Origin: Isoetes taiwanensis
Taxonomy: Eukaryota > Streptophyta > Lycopodiopsida > Isoetales > Isoetaceae
Direction of reading: 5' to 3'
Length of the DNA stretch: 64,000 nucleotides
Assembly: GCA_021234155.1 (NCBI GenBank)
Contig: JAJEKV010000223.1
Location: 186,001-250,000, forward strand
Each line of letters begins with the position of its first letter. The first letter of the stretch is position 1. Of this stretch, positions 44,630 to 58,870 are shown one piece after another. Both the position numbers and the translations under genes were made by a program. The notes under the pieces were generated by a model. The model did no database searches and was not told where the DNA came from. It saw only the letters and a program-made list of their open reading frames with translations.

Positions 44630-47600
44630 TGTCCCTAGGCTTATTTGAACAGTCCTGAGGCTGGATCCTTGAACGGAGGATTCAACGGTCGAATATATAG
44701 GGGAACTGAGCTTCGGGAGGGTGTTCATTAGCATACTGATCCTCCTGTGGGGTGCGGGGTGACGTGCTGCCTCGAACGTTTTTGGGGTCCGCCTCGGGGA
44801 CGGGACTCTCCCCACCGAGGTGGCCATTCAAAGTCGCCTTTGTTTGACTTGGGGAAGGGTGCTACCATGCTTGCCCAACAACGGCTGCCGGACCGTTCCT
44901 AACCCCAACGCTTGGGTCTGGACCTTATCCGAAAATTTTGGAAATTTTCCTGTATGCTGGTGATGACCATAGAAGCCAGCTGACCAAAAACCATAATTTA
45001 ATTCCATGCCATGCATTAACTACGAATTTATAAACCATAAATGCAATAAAATGCATAACTAAAAGAGTGTGCATCAAAAAAAGGCGAAGTCTTTGACCGG
45101 GGGCAACAAAGGCGGTCAAGTGTAGACACATTAAAAAATTTTCACTTGGAAACTATGAAGCTATCTTTTATCAAGGTACAATTGTTTTAGAAACAAACGA
45201 TTCATTACAAGTTAGTTATGCCATCCATGTCAAATAGCTTTAGGGAGCGGAAAAACCAAAACAAAAACCCTTCTAGAATCGGCAAGTCACGTGGTTTTCG
45301 CCCAATGCAATCTTAGACCAAGTATAACGCCCAAATGAGCCAAGGTCAACCCCAAGTACAACGATCCCACAAACTCCATTCCTTTGACCTTAGCTAACCC
45401 TTTGACCTAGACCTTCTCAAAAATTTCAAAATTGGGCTGTGTGGATGGAGATGGATTAGGAATCCAGTGGCAAAAAAATCAGAAATTTATTTTCGCACAA
45501 TGCATTAATTGCGAATTTATGAATGTCTTGCCATCCAAAAGCCCCCGACTTCTACTTGCCACATCGGAGGAGGACAGCCCAAACTCCGCTCCCGTCTGCT
45601 CCCCTTGCTCCGTATTCTCGGCTGCGGCTTCTCGGCCAGGTCCCAAGTGCAACGACCAAGTCTCCCGCCCCCAAAACGCAAACCCTTCTAGAACACGGCA
45701 ACCCACGGGGTTTACGTTTTGGAGGCCCCTCTCCTTGTCGATTAGGGGCGGGACCTTGCCGCGGACTTGACGTGGAGGGGGTGTTGATGCTAGAGCACGG
45801 ACCCTAAAATCCCAGGAAGCTGCTTGCCCCGAATTTCCTCTCCCCAAGGCCCGGGGCCGGACGGCGACCTCCCTCTCCTGAACTGCGATTTGACTCTGCT
45901 TGAATGGACTCGAATCGCCGACGGCGTTGCCCTGGGGACCAAGTTCTGCGGGCGGAAGACCAAAACTCGGCCCCCAAAACAAAAACCCTTCTAGAACTGC
46001 AAGTCCGCTGGGGTTTACGTTTGGAGGCCCTCTCCTTGTCGATTTGGTGGGACCTTAATCAATATCTTGACATGGAGTGGGGGTGTTGGCCTTGAGTGGG
46101 ACCCTAAACTCCCTCGGAAGTTGCTTGCCCCAATTCAGTTCATTACAAGTTAATTATGCCATCCATGTCAAATAGCTTTAGGGGGAGTCCGTTGAACAAG
46201 GGCATTCTCTCTATCCATATGCCTTGATCTTTGAAACACAACCATCATCACAAGCAACCAAATCTAACCCCCAACCCGCACTAGTCTTTGCTTTTCGTGA
46301 ATCATTTATCTTCATTCTAGTAGTTATGATGCTTTTCTCAGAATCATTTATCTTCATTCTAATAGTTATGATGCTTATATTCTCAATGCAATCTTAGACC
46401 AAGTATAACGTCCGTTTGAGCCAAAGGTCAACCCCAAGTACAACGATCCCACAAACTCCATTCCTTTGACCTTAGCTAACCCTTTGACCTAGACCTTCTC
46501 CAAAAATTTAGAAAATTGGGGAATGTAGGCTGGAGATGGGTTAGGAATCCAGCGCAAAAATCAAATTTATTTTCAGACAATGCATTAATTGCGTAATTTA
46601 TGAATGTCTTTACATCGCAGTAAAGCCCCGACTTCTACTTGCCACATCGGGAGGAGGGAGGGCCCAAACTCCGCTCCGTCGAGTTCCCTTGCTCCATATT
46701 CGAGGTACAGAACTTCCGGCGGAGTCCCAAGTGCAATAGACCAAGTCTCGGCCCCCAAACGCAAACCCTTCTAGAACCACAGCAACCCACGGGGTTTACG
46801 TTTTGAGGCCCTCTCCTTGTCAAATCAGGCGGGGACCTTTAGTGACTTGACGATGGAGTGGGGTGTTGGCCTTGAAAGCGGACCCTAAAATCCCCGGAAG
46901 CTGCTTGCCCCGAATTTCCTCTCCCCAAGGCCCTGGGGACGGACGGGCGACCTCCCCTCTCCGGAATCGTGATTTGACTCTGCCAATGGACTCAGAACGT
47001 CGACGTTGCCACGGGGGGACCAAGATTACGGGCAGAAGACCAAAACTCGGCCCCCAAAACAAAAACCCTTCTAGAATCTGGCAAGTCACAGGGTTTACGT
47101 TTGAGGAGGCCCTCTCCTTTGTTAGATTTGGTGGGGACCTTGCACCGTATCTTGACATGGAGTGGGGTGTTTGGCCTTGAGCTGGGACCCTAAACTCCCA
47201 GGAAGTTGCTTGCCCCGAATTGAGTTCATTACAAGTTAATTATGCCATCCATGTCAAATAGCTTTAGGGGGAGTCCCGTTGAACAAGGGCATTCTCTCTA
47301 TCCATATGCCTTGATCTTCAAAACACAACCATCATCACAAGCAACCAAATCTAACCCCCAACCCGCACTAGTCTTTTGCTTTTCTGTAATCATTTATCTT
47401 CATTCTAGTAGTTATGATGCTTTCCGCAATCATTTATCTTCATTCTAATAGTTATGATGCTTATATTCTCAATGCAATCTTAGACCAAGTATAACATCCA
47501 ATGAGCCAAAGGTCAACCCCAAGTACAACGATCCCACAAACTCCATTCCTTTGACCTTAGCTAACCCTTTGACCTAGACCTTCTCGAAAATTCAAAAAAT

Positions 47601-50600
47601 TGGGTTGTGTCTTTGGAGATGGGTTAGGAATCCAGCCGCAAAAAATCAGAATTTATTTTCGTACAATGCATTAATTGCGAATTTATGAATGTCTTGCCAG
47701 CACCAAAGCCCCAAACTTCTACTTGCCACATCGGGAGGAGGACAGGGGCCCAAACTCCCGGCCCGTCGGTTCCCCTTGCTCCGTATTCTCGGTTGCGGCT
47801 TCCGGCGGTCCCAAGTGCAACGGACCAAGTCTCGGCCCCCAAAACGCAAACCCTTCTAGAAACACGGCAACCCACGGGGTTTACGTTTTGGAGGCCCTCT
47901 CCTTGTCGGATTCGAGGGGACCTTGGGGACCGTGACTTGGCGATGGAGTGGGGGTGTTGGCCTTGAGCAGGACCCTAAATCCCCGGAAGCCGCTTGCCCC
48001 GAATTTCCTCTCCCCAAGGCCACAGGGACGGACGACCTCCCCTCTCCTAGGAATCGCGATTTGACTCTCGCCAATGGACTCGAAGCGTCGGCGTTGCCAC
48101 AGGGGACCAAGTTCTGCGGCCCGGAAGACCACCGACCTCAAGAAGCGCCAAAGTAGCTCACTTCCATCACACTTCGTAGTCAATTGGCCTAGGATGTGGA
48201 TGCAGATCTTTGTCGTGGAGGGCGTGAGTGTTTTCTTTCTTTTGCAAAACCGACCTTGTAACTTGCTCCCTAGGGTAATTTCGCCCATTCGGACCCATTT
48301 GGCGGTCGATTTGCCATTCGAGCCTACCCGTGTCGAACGACAAGACAACTGCGGTTTCTACAAGGCCGACCTCCGGGGCCCCAGGGGTTTGACAAGTTCT
48401 CCTGACCGATCGGAATCTTTTGGGCCAACCCCGAAGAGGGGCCCCCGAACGGAGGATCCAACGGCCGGATAGGGGAAGGGCTCCGGAGGGTGGTCATTAG
48501 CGCGGCCGGGATTCTAGTAGGAAGGGCTGCCTGGGGAACTTTTGGATCCCCGCCTCTTGGGGTGGGACTCTCCCCTCTTGTGAGGGATCCCCGCAAGGTC
48601 ACGGCCTCGTTTGACTTGGGGAAGGGTGCCAGCCAAGGTTCCCCAAAAGCGGGCTGCCCCAAACCGCTCTAATGCTAACCCTTTGACCTAGACCTTCTCC
48701 GAAAAATTTCAAAATTGGGCTGTGCTGGAAATGGATTAGGATCCAGCTGGCAAAAATCAGAATTTATTTTCGCACAATGCATTAATTCGCGAATTTATGA
48801 ATGTCTTGCCAGCGCAAAGCCCCCGGCTTCTACTTGCCACATCGGGAGGAGGGCGGGCCCAAACTCCATCCGTCAGTTCCCCTTGCTCCATATTCCATTT
48901 TGCGGCTTCGGCCAGGTCCCAAAAGTGCAATGAGATTGTTTCCGCCCCAAAAGCATAAACCCTTCTAGAACACGGCAACCCCGGGGTTTCGTTTTGGAGG
49001 CCCTCTCCTTGTCCGGTCAGGCGGGACCTTGCGGCGTGACTTGGCGATGGGAGTGGGGGTGTTGGCCTTGCGAAGTACGGACCCTAAAATCCCCGGAATT
49101 TGCTTGCCCATTTCCCTCTCCCCAAGGCCCGGGGCCGGACGAGGCGACCTCCCTCTCCGTCCTTGCGATTTGACTCTACCCAATGGACTCGAGCGTCGGC
49201 GTTGCCACAGGGACCAAGTTCGGTGGCCAGAAGACCACGGACCTCCAAAAGCCAAAGTAGCTCACTTCCATCACACTCGTAGTCAATTGGCCTAGGATGT
49301 GGATGCGGGATCTTTGTCGTGGAGGGCGTGAGTGTTTCTTTCTTTTGCAAAACCGACCTTGTAACTTGCTCCCTAGGGTAATTTCGCCATTCCGGACGAT
49401 TTGGCGGGTCGATTTGCCATTCAGGAGCCTCCCGGTGCGAGCGACAAGACACTGCTGCGGTTTCTACAAGGCGACCTCGGGGGCCCAGCGGTTTGACAAG
49501 TTCTCCGGACCGATGCGGAATCTTTTGGGCCTTCGAAGAGGGGCCCACGAGCGGAGGATCCAGCGGGCCGGATAGGGGCAGAGACTCCGGGAGGGTGGTC
49601 ATTAGCGTCGCCCAGGGGGCCCATTTGCCGAGGAAGGGCTGCCTCGGGATAACTTTTGGATCCCGCCTCTTGGGGTCCCGGACTCTCCCCTCTTGTGAGG
49701 GATCCCTGCAAGGTCGGCCTCGTTTGACTTGGGGAAGGGTGCCGGCTCGGTTTGCTACGCAGCGGGCTGCTGCGGCCGTTCTAATGGTAACCCTTTGACC
49801 TAGACCTTCTATAGAAAATTTCGAAAATTGGGAACATTCTTGCTGGAAATGGATTAGGATTCCAGCTGGCAAAAAATCAGGGAATTTATTTTCGTACAAT
49901 GCATTAATTAAATTTATGAATGTCTTGCCACTTTAAAAGCCCCAGAGCTTCTACTTGCCACATCGGGAGGAGGACGGGCCCAAACTCCGCTCCGTCAGTT
50001 CCCCTTGCTCCGTATTCTCGGCTGCAGCTTCTCGGCCAGGTCCCAAGTGCAACAGACCAAGTCACCGACCCCCAAAGCGCCAAACCCTTCTAGAACACGG
50101 CAGCCCGCGGGGTTTACGTTTTGGAGGCCCTCTCTGTCCGGTCAGAGGCGGGACCTTGCGCCGTGACTTGACGTGGAGTGGGGGTGTTGACAGCGAGCCA
50201 CGGACCCTAAAATCCCCGGAAGCTGCTTGCCCCGAATTTCCTCTCCCCAAGGCCCTGGGGACGGACGGGCGACCTCCCCTCTCCGGAATCGCGATTTGAC
50301 TCTGCCAATGGACTCAGAACGTCGACGTTGCCCTGGGGACCAAGTTCCGTGGCCAGAAGACCACCCGACCTCCAAGAAGCGCCAAAGTAGCTCACTTCCA
50401 TCACACTCGTAGTCAATTGGCCTAGGATGTGGATGCGGGATACTGTCGTGGAGGGCGTGAGTGTTTCTTTCTTTTGCAAAACCGACCTTGTAACTTGCTC
50501 CCTAGGGTAATTTACGCCATTAGGACGATTTGGCGAGGGTCGATTTGCCATTCGGAGCCTCCCAGTGCCCCGAGCGACAAGACACTGCGGTTTCTACAAA

Positions 50601-53600
50601 AGGCCTCCGGGGCGCCCAGCGGTTTGACAAGTTCTCGGGACCGATCGGAATCTTTTGGGCCTTCGAAGAGGGGCCCCTGAGCGGAGGATCCAAGCGGCCG
50701 GATAGGGGGAGGGCTCGGGAGGGTGGTCATTAGCGTGCAACCCAGGAGGTGGCGCTGCCGGGAAGGGCTGCCTCGGGAACTTTTTGGATCCGCCTCTTGG
50801 GGTCCAGGACTCTCCCCTCTTGTGAGGGATCCCCGCAAGTCTTTGGCCTCGTTTGACTTGGGGAAGGGTGCCGGCTCGGTTGCCACCCGCGGGCTGCCCC
50901 GCCCGTTCTAATGCTAACCCTTTGACCTAGACCGAAGAAAATTTGAAAATTGGGGCGTGTGCTGGAAATGGATTAGGATTCCGCTGGCAAAAATCAGAAT
51001 TTATTTTAGGTACAATGCATTAATTGCGAATTTATGAATGTCTTACCCTTTACCGCCCCAGACTTCTACTTTGCCACATGGAGGAGGACAGGGCCCAAAC
51101 TCCGCTCCGTCAATTCCCTTGCTCAGTATTCGGCTGCGGCTTCGCCAGTCCCAAAGTGCTGAGACCAAGTCTCGGCCCCAAAGCATAAACCCTTCTAGAA
51201 CACGGCAACCCACGGGGTTTACGTTTTGGAGGCCCTCTCCTTGTCGGGTCGAGGCGGGACTTCTTGGCCGTGACTTGGCGTGGAGTGGGGGTGTTGGCCT
51301 TGAGCCACGGACCCTAAAATCCCGGGTGCTTGCCCGAATTTCCTCTCCCCAAGGCCCCTAGGGGGGCCGGGCGACCTCCCCTCTCGGGAATCGCTTGATT
51401 TGACTCTGCCAATGGACTCGAGAGCGTCGGCGTTGCCACGGGGACCAAGTTCGTGGCAGAAGACCACCGACCTCCAAGAGCGCCAAAGTAGCTCACTTCC
51501 ATCACACTCGTAGTCAATTGGCCTAGGATGTGGATGCGGGATCTTGTCGTGGAGGCGTGAGTGTTTCTTTCTTTTGCAAAACCGACCTTGTAACTTGCTC
51601 CCTAGGGTAATTTGGCCATTCCGGACGATTTGGCGAGGGTCGATTTGCCATTAGGAGCCTCCCGGTGCGAACGACAAGACAACTGCGGTTTCTACAAGGC
51701 CGACCTCGGGGATGCCCGCGGTTTGACAAGTTCTCGGGACCGATCTGGAATCTTTTGGGCCTTCGAAAAGGGGCCCTGAGCGGAGGATCAGCGGTCGGAT
51801 AGGGGAACCGGGCTCCGGAGGGTGGTCATTAAGCGTCTGCGGGAGGCGGTTGCGGGGAAGGGGCTGCCTCGGGGAACTTTTGGATCCCGCCTCTTGGGGT
51901 GGGACTCTCCCCTCTTGTGAGGGATCCACGCAAGGTCGGCCTCGTTTGACTTGGGGAAGGGTGCGGTAGCAGGCTGCCCCGACCGTTCTTCGGAAAATTT
52001 GAAAATTGGGCTGTGTGCTGGAAATGGCGGGCGGTGGCAAAAATCGAATTTATTTTTTCTAATGCATTAACCCTTTGACCTAGACCTTCTCAGAAAAGGA
52101 CAGGCCCAAACTTGGGCTGTGTTCCTTCCGGAAATGGATTAGGATTCCAGGCGGCAAAAATAGAACACGGCAATTTACGTTTGGAGGCCCTTTTTCGTAC
52201 AATGCATTAATTGGCGAATTTATGAGCGTCTTAGGGGCCGGACGGGTGGCGTGAGTTTTCCTTCTTTGCCAAACCGGCGTTGTAACTTGACCTCCCTAGG
52301 GTAATTTAAGCCAATTCTAGGATGTGGACGGGATTTGGCGTGAGTGTTCTTTCTTTCCCAAAGCAAAAACCCGACCTTGAAACTTGCTCTAGGGATTTGC
52401 CATTCGAGACCTCCCGATTTGTGCGAACCTCCCGACAAGACGACAAGACATGGAGTGGCGGTTTCTACAAGGCCGACCTCGGGGGCGGCTGGTTTGACAA
52501 GTTCTCGGGACCCGATCTGGAATCTTTTGGGCCTTCGAAGAGGGGCCCCTGAGCGGAGGATCCACTTATGCCGGATAGGGGAGCAGGCTCTCGGGAGGGT
52601 GGTCATTAAGCGTGCGGCCAGGGGCTTTTGCCCGGGAAAGAGCTGCCTCGGGAACTTTTTGGATCCCGCCTCTTGGGGTCAGGACTCTCCCCTCTTGTGA
52701 GGATCCATGCAAGGTCTGGCCTCGTTTGACTTGGGGAAGGGTGCCGGCTCGGTTGCCCACACCGGGCTGCCCCCGACCGTTTCTAATGCTAACCCTTTGA
52801 CCTAGACCTTCTCAAAAAATTTGAAAATTGGGCTGTGTGCTGGAAATGGATTAGGATTCCAGGTGGCAAAAAATCGAGAATTTATTTACCGTACATTGCA
52901 TTAATTGCGAATTTATGAATGTCTTGCCCGCCAAAGCGCCCCCGACTTCTACTTGCCACATCGGGGAGGACAGGCCCAAACTCCGCTCCGTCAGTTCCCC
53001 TTGCTCGTATTCCGGCTGCGGCTTCTCGGCCAGTCCCAAGTGCCAGCGAGACCAAGTCTCGGCCCCAAAGCATAAACCCTTCTAGAACACGGCAGCCCAC
53101 GGGGTTTCGTTTTGGAGGCCCTCTCCTTGTCGGTCCGAGGCGGGACCTTGCTTGCGTGACTTGGCGTGGAGTGGGGGTGTTGGCCTTGAGCACGGACCCT
53201 AAAATCCCCCGGGCTGCTTTCCCGCGAATTTCCTCTCCCCAAGGCCACAGGGGCCGGGCGACCTCCCCTCTCACGGAATCGCGATTTGATTTCTCGCCAA
53301 TGGACTCGTGAACGCCGTCGGCGTTGCCACAGGGGACCAAGTTCCGTGGCCAGAAGACCACCCGACCTCAAAGCGCCAAAGTAGCTCACTTCCATCACAC
53401 TTTCGTAGTCAATTGGCCTAGGATGTGGGCGGGATATCTTGTCGTGGAGGGCGTGAGTGTTTCTTTCTTTTGCAAAACCAACCTTGTAACTTGCTCCCTA
53501 GGGTAATTTCGCCATTCGGGGACGATTTGGCGGGGTCGATTTGCCATTCCTCGGGAGCCTCCCGGTGCCGAACGACAAGACAACTGCTTGCGGTTTCTAC

Positions 53601-54490
53601 AAAGCCGACCTCGGGGCGCCCAGCGGTTTGACAAGTTCTCCCGGACCCGATCACGGAGTCTTTTGGGCCTTCCAAGAGGGGGGCCTGAGCGGAGGATCAA
53701 CGGTTGGGATAGGGGAAGGGCTCGGGAGGGTGGTCATTAGCGTCTGACCCCAGGGGGGCCCCGGGGAAGGGCTGCCTCGGGAACTTTTGGATCCCGCCTC
53801 TTGGGGTGGGACTCTCCCCTCTTGTGAGGGATCCCCGCAAGGTCACGGCCTCGTTTGACTTGGGGAAGGGTGCCGGCTCGGTTGCCAACTGGGGACGCCG
53901 CCTGACCGATTCTAATGCTAACCCTTTGACCTAGACCTTCTCAGAAAATTTGAAAATTGGGCTGTGTCTTTGGAAATGGATTAGGATTCCGGTGGGCAAT
54001 TAAAAATCAGAATTTATTTTCGTACAATGCATTAATTGCGAATTTATGAATGTCTTGCATGCAACTGCAAAAGCCCCCGACTTCTACTTGCCACATCGGA
54101 GGAGGACAGCCCAAACTCCGCTCCGTCGGTTCCCCTTGCTCCGTATTCTACCGGCAAGCTTCTCGCCAGTCCCAAGTGCAGCAGACCAAGTCTCGGCCCC
54201 CAAAGCGCAAACCCTTCTAGAACACGGCACCCCCGGGGTTTTACGTTTTGGAGGCCCTCTCCTGTCGATTCGGAGGGACCTTGCGGCGTGACTTGGCGTG
54301 GAGTGGGGGTGTTGGCCCGGATCCACGGACCCTAAAATCCCCGAAGTGCTTGCCCAATTTCCTCTCCCCAAGGCCACGGGGCCGGACAGGCGACCTCCCC
54401 TCTCCGGAGCTGCGATTTGGCTCTGCCAATGGACTCAGAACGTCGACGTTGCCCTCGGGACCAAGTTCTGTGACCAGAAGACCACTCATG
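44630..54490. repeat. tandem array of ~1.1-kb units, about nine copies
   Basis: The marker AACCCTTTGACCTAGACC occurs near 45,395, 46,477, 47,562, 48,676, 49,788, 50,915, 52,068, 52,788 and 53,919, giving a period of 1,080-1,155 bp apart from one ~720-bp rearranged unit. Each unit also has CAATGCATTAATTGCGAATT, CTTCTACTTGCCACATCGG, CTAGAACACGGC and TTTGACTTGGGGAAGGGTG. The first three are a variant type containing TTAGACCAAGTATAAC; later ones carry AATTGGCCTAGGATGTGG instead. Units differ by many 1-5-nt indels. Open frames inside are GC-driven and inconsistent between units, so no genes are called. Confidence 0.9.
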
Positions 54491-54618
54491 TTAACCCAAC
54501 TAAGAAATGAGTTTTAAAGCGTCATTTGTGTACATCGCATGATGCGGCGTCAATCGTCGCATCTTGCCGTTATTTGTTATAGCTTGACGTCGTTTAAACT
54601 ATTTTTATTTTTGTTGTG

Positions 54619-55190
54619 TACATGTTTGATCTTTGGGGCATGTTTGAGCCTAGACAATGCTTGAGCCTAAGAGGCTTGTTTGAACCTAGGTAGCATGTTA
54701 GACCTAAAAAGGAAATGCAAGCGCCTACACGTTCAACATCTGTAGGCTCCTCATGGTTCACTCTATGTATTTGGACTTGTTCACCCTACAAAATACCATT
54801 ATTATTATCTGTTTGAAAGGTAGAGCAGTGATCCACAACAGAAAGCTAGTGGATAGCATCAAATTAAGCAATGATCAGGTTAACTTGGTGGTGGCACTGG
54901 TTTAAGGTTAGAGAAAATCGGAAGTAACTAAGATACCATTGAAGACTCTTTGCATGTTCTAGTCTAGAGGCAATGCTTGAGCCTATGTGGCTTCTTTGAG
55001 CCCATGTTCCGGCCGTTCTTTATTCCTCGATATAATGTATACCAAAAGGGGGAGGGGGGAAAAAAAAGAATTGAATTGAATGGGTTTTTATTGCACACGA
55101 AGACCAATAGACATAGCCTATCAGAAGGATTGCACTGAGGATGTGCATAATATTTGACATATAGAATTTAATGATCGTCTCCTCTAGGTG
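54619..55190. other. no gene; flank between the two CACTA parts
   Basis: GCTTGAGCCTA-like words recur at 54,660 and 54,970. Nothing else is recognised. Confidence 0.4.
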
Positions 55191-55194
55191 CTAA

Positions 55195-58100
55195 CTAGGA
55201 GTCGTCATTGTTAGCATTGCCAACATTTGTATTAAAATGCTCAAGTACATCGTATTTCGTGGAATTGCTCACGGTGTAAGATCTTTGCATGAGAGCTGGT
55301 GGTCCAACCTCTTGATGCTCGTTTTCGGTGAGTTTGAATGCCTTGATCGCGGAGGGCTCTTGAGACGTTATTGACTCCTCTAGCACAACACCTTGGAATA
55401 TTGGGCGCCCCTGTAGTTTGTATGATAAACCACCATGTTGGGTCTTGTCGATCGGTAAAAAAAAAAAAATCTGGTCAAAGAAGCCGGACGTGAGATTGAT
55501 ATTGATGGTCTAAATTTTGAAGTGGATATGTGTATGTGTGTACACATTTCACGGTTATGCGGAAGGACAAGCGTCTCACTACCAGGGTACATCTTGCTAG
55601 AGTTGACAGCGAAAAAGCCACTTGTTCTATCATACTTTACTGTAGGCCTGGCCCCCCTTAATTGAAGGTCAAACCAATCGACATCGAATATGAAGGTCTT
55701 AAAATTGCCACCAACATCCACCTCCATTATAGTCTTTAACCTCCGGCCCAATCACGGGTGGCTTCCCGGCGATTCACGATCGGCAACACTTGATTGAAAC
55801 TCCATCGTGAATGATGCCATGACTCCATGATCACAAGTCTTCTGTGTATGTCAAGAGAACTCACACGATAGTGGGTCCCATGCCACCATATCGAGGGAGT
55901 AAGATATATCTTTATCAAAAGCACCATTAATGTCAATAGATACAATAACATCAAAAGAAAATACTCGATTTCGACATCAACATAATTTGTTGCAACTACC
56001 TTTTTCATGACACCTTGTGCGTATGCCCATTCCGTAGCTGTAATATACTCCCCCTTGTGATATGCATCGGTCAAAGCCTGTAGTACCCATTCTCTTTCCA
56101 TCTTGTCCGGCAAGGGTTCATATCCATCGAGTGCGGGGCTGCGTCTATTATGTCGTCTCCATTCATGCCTCTTCTCTTCCATTTCTTCCTTTGCGTTCTC
56201 ATAACGAGCAATCCATTTTGCCATTGGTGCGAATTGTAAAGAAGAAATTGATTAACCTTAATGATCATATCAAAGGAAATGACTTCTGCATACCATTGCC
56301 TTCTGCCACTACCCCCACAATCTTCTCGTCCCCTTCATCACTCCATAAGCGAGGTGCATCTGGATGTACGGCGGAAATATATTCATCATATAGAAAAGTG
56401 ACTCTTTTCAAAGCCATCCCTCGCCATACTACCTTCGGGGCGTGCTCTTTGACGCACCATATCCTTCAATACCTTCATAAACCTTTCCAAGAAAAACATC
56501 CATCGGCATATACGGTTCCATGAGCTCCACTTCCTCAATAAGATGTACCAAAAGATGGGTTTGATCGTCAAGAAAGCTCGTAGGGGAAACTCCTTCTCCA
56601 ACAAGCAACATGCCTCTGCCATTTTCACTTTCATCTCTTCAATTTCGTCTTTCGGTATAGTTTTTTTACACATCCACCTATGAGGTCCAAAACAAAAAAC
56701 TTAGCCACAAATAAAATAGACGGGGGACCACTAAATCAACATGGGTAACAACCTTATGACCTTTGATAGGGCACTTATTGCCTCCAATGGTCCCTTGTCT
56801 AAAACTCCCCTAAAGGTCAGGGGCATGAAGAATTGCATGATCCAAACACCAAATATAAGTTATGGGTTACATTTTATAGTAGTGCATATATATGTGGACT
56901 TCAATTGCTTACATGCAAGAACTTATGCCAGTCATGGGACTTTAAACAAGTCAGCTCCCCACTACTTGTGAATGCGGTTCGCAATGATTGCATGTAACCA
57001 GTTGGTGTTCTAAGGGCCCTTAAATCATCATAAATAGCTCGATGGTCAGACCTAGCAATAACCCATTTTGCCGGAGGAAGTGGTTGCCCTTCACCTCGGA
57101 TCCATGCCTCTTTCTTTGTATTACTTACCTTAAGGTCCATCCTGGCATTTGTTGTGTCTTTTTGACCAAATACATGCTTCCATAAAGAGTTTCCCACGTT
57201 CTTGAAGATATGCATCGGGTCTAAAAGGTGTTGAATCAATAGGTCGGTCCAATATGGTAGTCTATAAAAAACAGACTTCCTTTTCATATTGGCAGTAAAG
57301 ACTTCCTCCTCCGCGGCTTCCTCGCCACCACTGTATAATTCCTCATCCTCACTGTCTAGGTCGGCTACGACCTCCTCAGCTGCAGGTGCCCCCCTACGGA
57401 TTTCCCCTTGCGGATTTTCCCCCTCTTCCTTCTTATCCCAACGCTCACCCCATTCTCGTATGGTAATTCTGCTTGGTGGTTCTGTATAGTCTACAGTGCC
57501 ACTGAATTGTGCACGCTGCTTTCTGAAGGGGTGCGTGAGCGGCAAATACTTCCTAAAACCCTCGTATACTACTTTCTTCAGATGCTTAGAGTGACGGTGC
57601 TGCAACTTTTCCCCACATATCATGCAAGGGAAGTGCCCCGATGTCTTAAACCCGAACACTTTCGGCAAACCCGGGGAAAGTCATGCATAGTCCACAATAG
57701 TATACCTCTAAGATTAAAAACGTCATTTTATGGGCATCGTGAGACTGAATACTGTGTTCCACAAAGGGAGTAACTCATCCACAATTATTCTTAGGTACAC
57801 ATCTAAATTACTTGGTTTTTTCTTCCCAGGTATCAATAAAGTCATCATAATGTGCCCACTCTTCATCAACAACCATGGGGGTATGTTGTAGTTCACTATC
57901 ATCACTGGCCATGTAGACCATGCAGTCGATTGTGTACCATATGGGTTTACGCCATCGGTGGCCAGGCCCAAACGCACGTTACGTGGTTCTTTTTCAAAGT
58001 CAGGCCATGTCGCATCGACATGCTTCCAAGCTGCACTGTCGCTCGGGACTCGCATCACATCATCACTAGATGCATGTGTAGCCGTGAAGTCCATTAGGCT

Positions 58101-58870
58101 AGCCAATGTCTTGCAACGGAACATCAACTTTAACCTATAGAATAAATTATAGGCAACATATAAGTACCGAAAATAAGTGAATTTACAACTATTTGTAAGA
58201 AGTGGTGATGCATATACCTTGGGATTATTGGAAAGTGTCGAATAACCTTCTGAGGTACCGTTTTCCCTTTAGGTCATTCCTGTATCTCGGTTCATTACAT
58301 ACGAGACAATGAGTGGACTTCTCATGCTCGGCAGGGGGATAGAAGATCATACAATCATTTGGACATGCATGTATGACTTTATAACCAAGGCGGTCGCTTG
58401 AATCATTTTCTTAACTTGAGATCCGCCGGTAGGCATATTGTTCTTCTCTGAAAGGATCTTCTCGTGCAATAACCTCGCGATCTAAGAGTGGTAAGATAAA
58501 AGATGGAGATGGTGGTAAGATAGAAAGACTTGATAAGTATGTCACCTCAATAGAGCAGAGACACTTGCATTGCTCCACTTGAACTTGGTTTGGAGATTGA
58601 GAATTAGCGAGCCGCGCCGAAAAGCGAGAGGTTCGGGGACGCAGAAATAATCTGCGTTTCTGCTTCGATAACAATAGGGTCATCGTCAGTACGACCAATC
58701 CTCGAAGGGTATCCCACATCTTCTACCATATCCTCTCCACCACCATCCTCGACATCATCTAAATCAATATCAGGTAATTCTTGAAGAGCGTGCAACATAT
58801 CGAGCATCGGCACCGTCACGAAAAGACTTCGTTCTCGGGTTCGTCAATAGTTTCATCCTCTTCATATTGA
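55195..58870 (-). pseudogene. CACTA TNPD transposase (Transposase_21, DUF4218, DUF4216)
   Basis: Minus-strand order: acidic segment (58,819-58,604); CxxC-type block with THCLVCNEPRYRNDLKGK (about 58,330-58,260); Transposase_21 with NVRLGLATDGVNPYG, STAWSTWPVMIVNYNIPPWL, LLIPGKKKP, LLWTMHDFP, GHFPCMICGEKL (58,127-57,540) and DLLIQHLLDPMHIFKNVGNS; DUF4218 (56,673-56,390, ARPEGSMA); coiled segment (56,224-56,050); DUF4216 (55,751-55,380, FDVDWFD, ARPTVKYDRTSGFFAVN) and a C-terminus to 55,195. Several frameshifts (for example near 57,715 and 56,560) and stops break it, so it is probably inactive. It would cut and paste a CACTA element. Confidence 0.9.

Larger units (their letters stand above)
37102..54618 (-). 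mobile_element. CACTA-like element, ~17.5 kb
   Basis: The left end starts CACAACAAGAAAAGGGTCAT; the right end, complemented, starts CACAACAAAAATAAAAATAG. Both are followed by CGACG-rich subterminal sequence typical of En/Spm. TAC occurs at both edges if one terminal C was lost on the left, a possible 3-bp duplication. The interior has a TNPA-like gene near the left end, unassigned frames, a polypurine tract and a ~10-kb tandem array. No TNPD gene is recognisable inside, so it is likely non-autonomous. The termini read CACAA instead of CACTA. Confidence 0.65.

Noticed and set aside
45479-54500. Many 60-270-codon open frames in the tandem array
   Set aside because: Frames are not preserved from unit to unit and overlap on both strands; they reflect high G+C and few stops.
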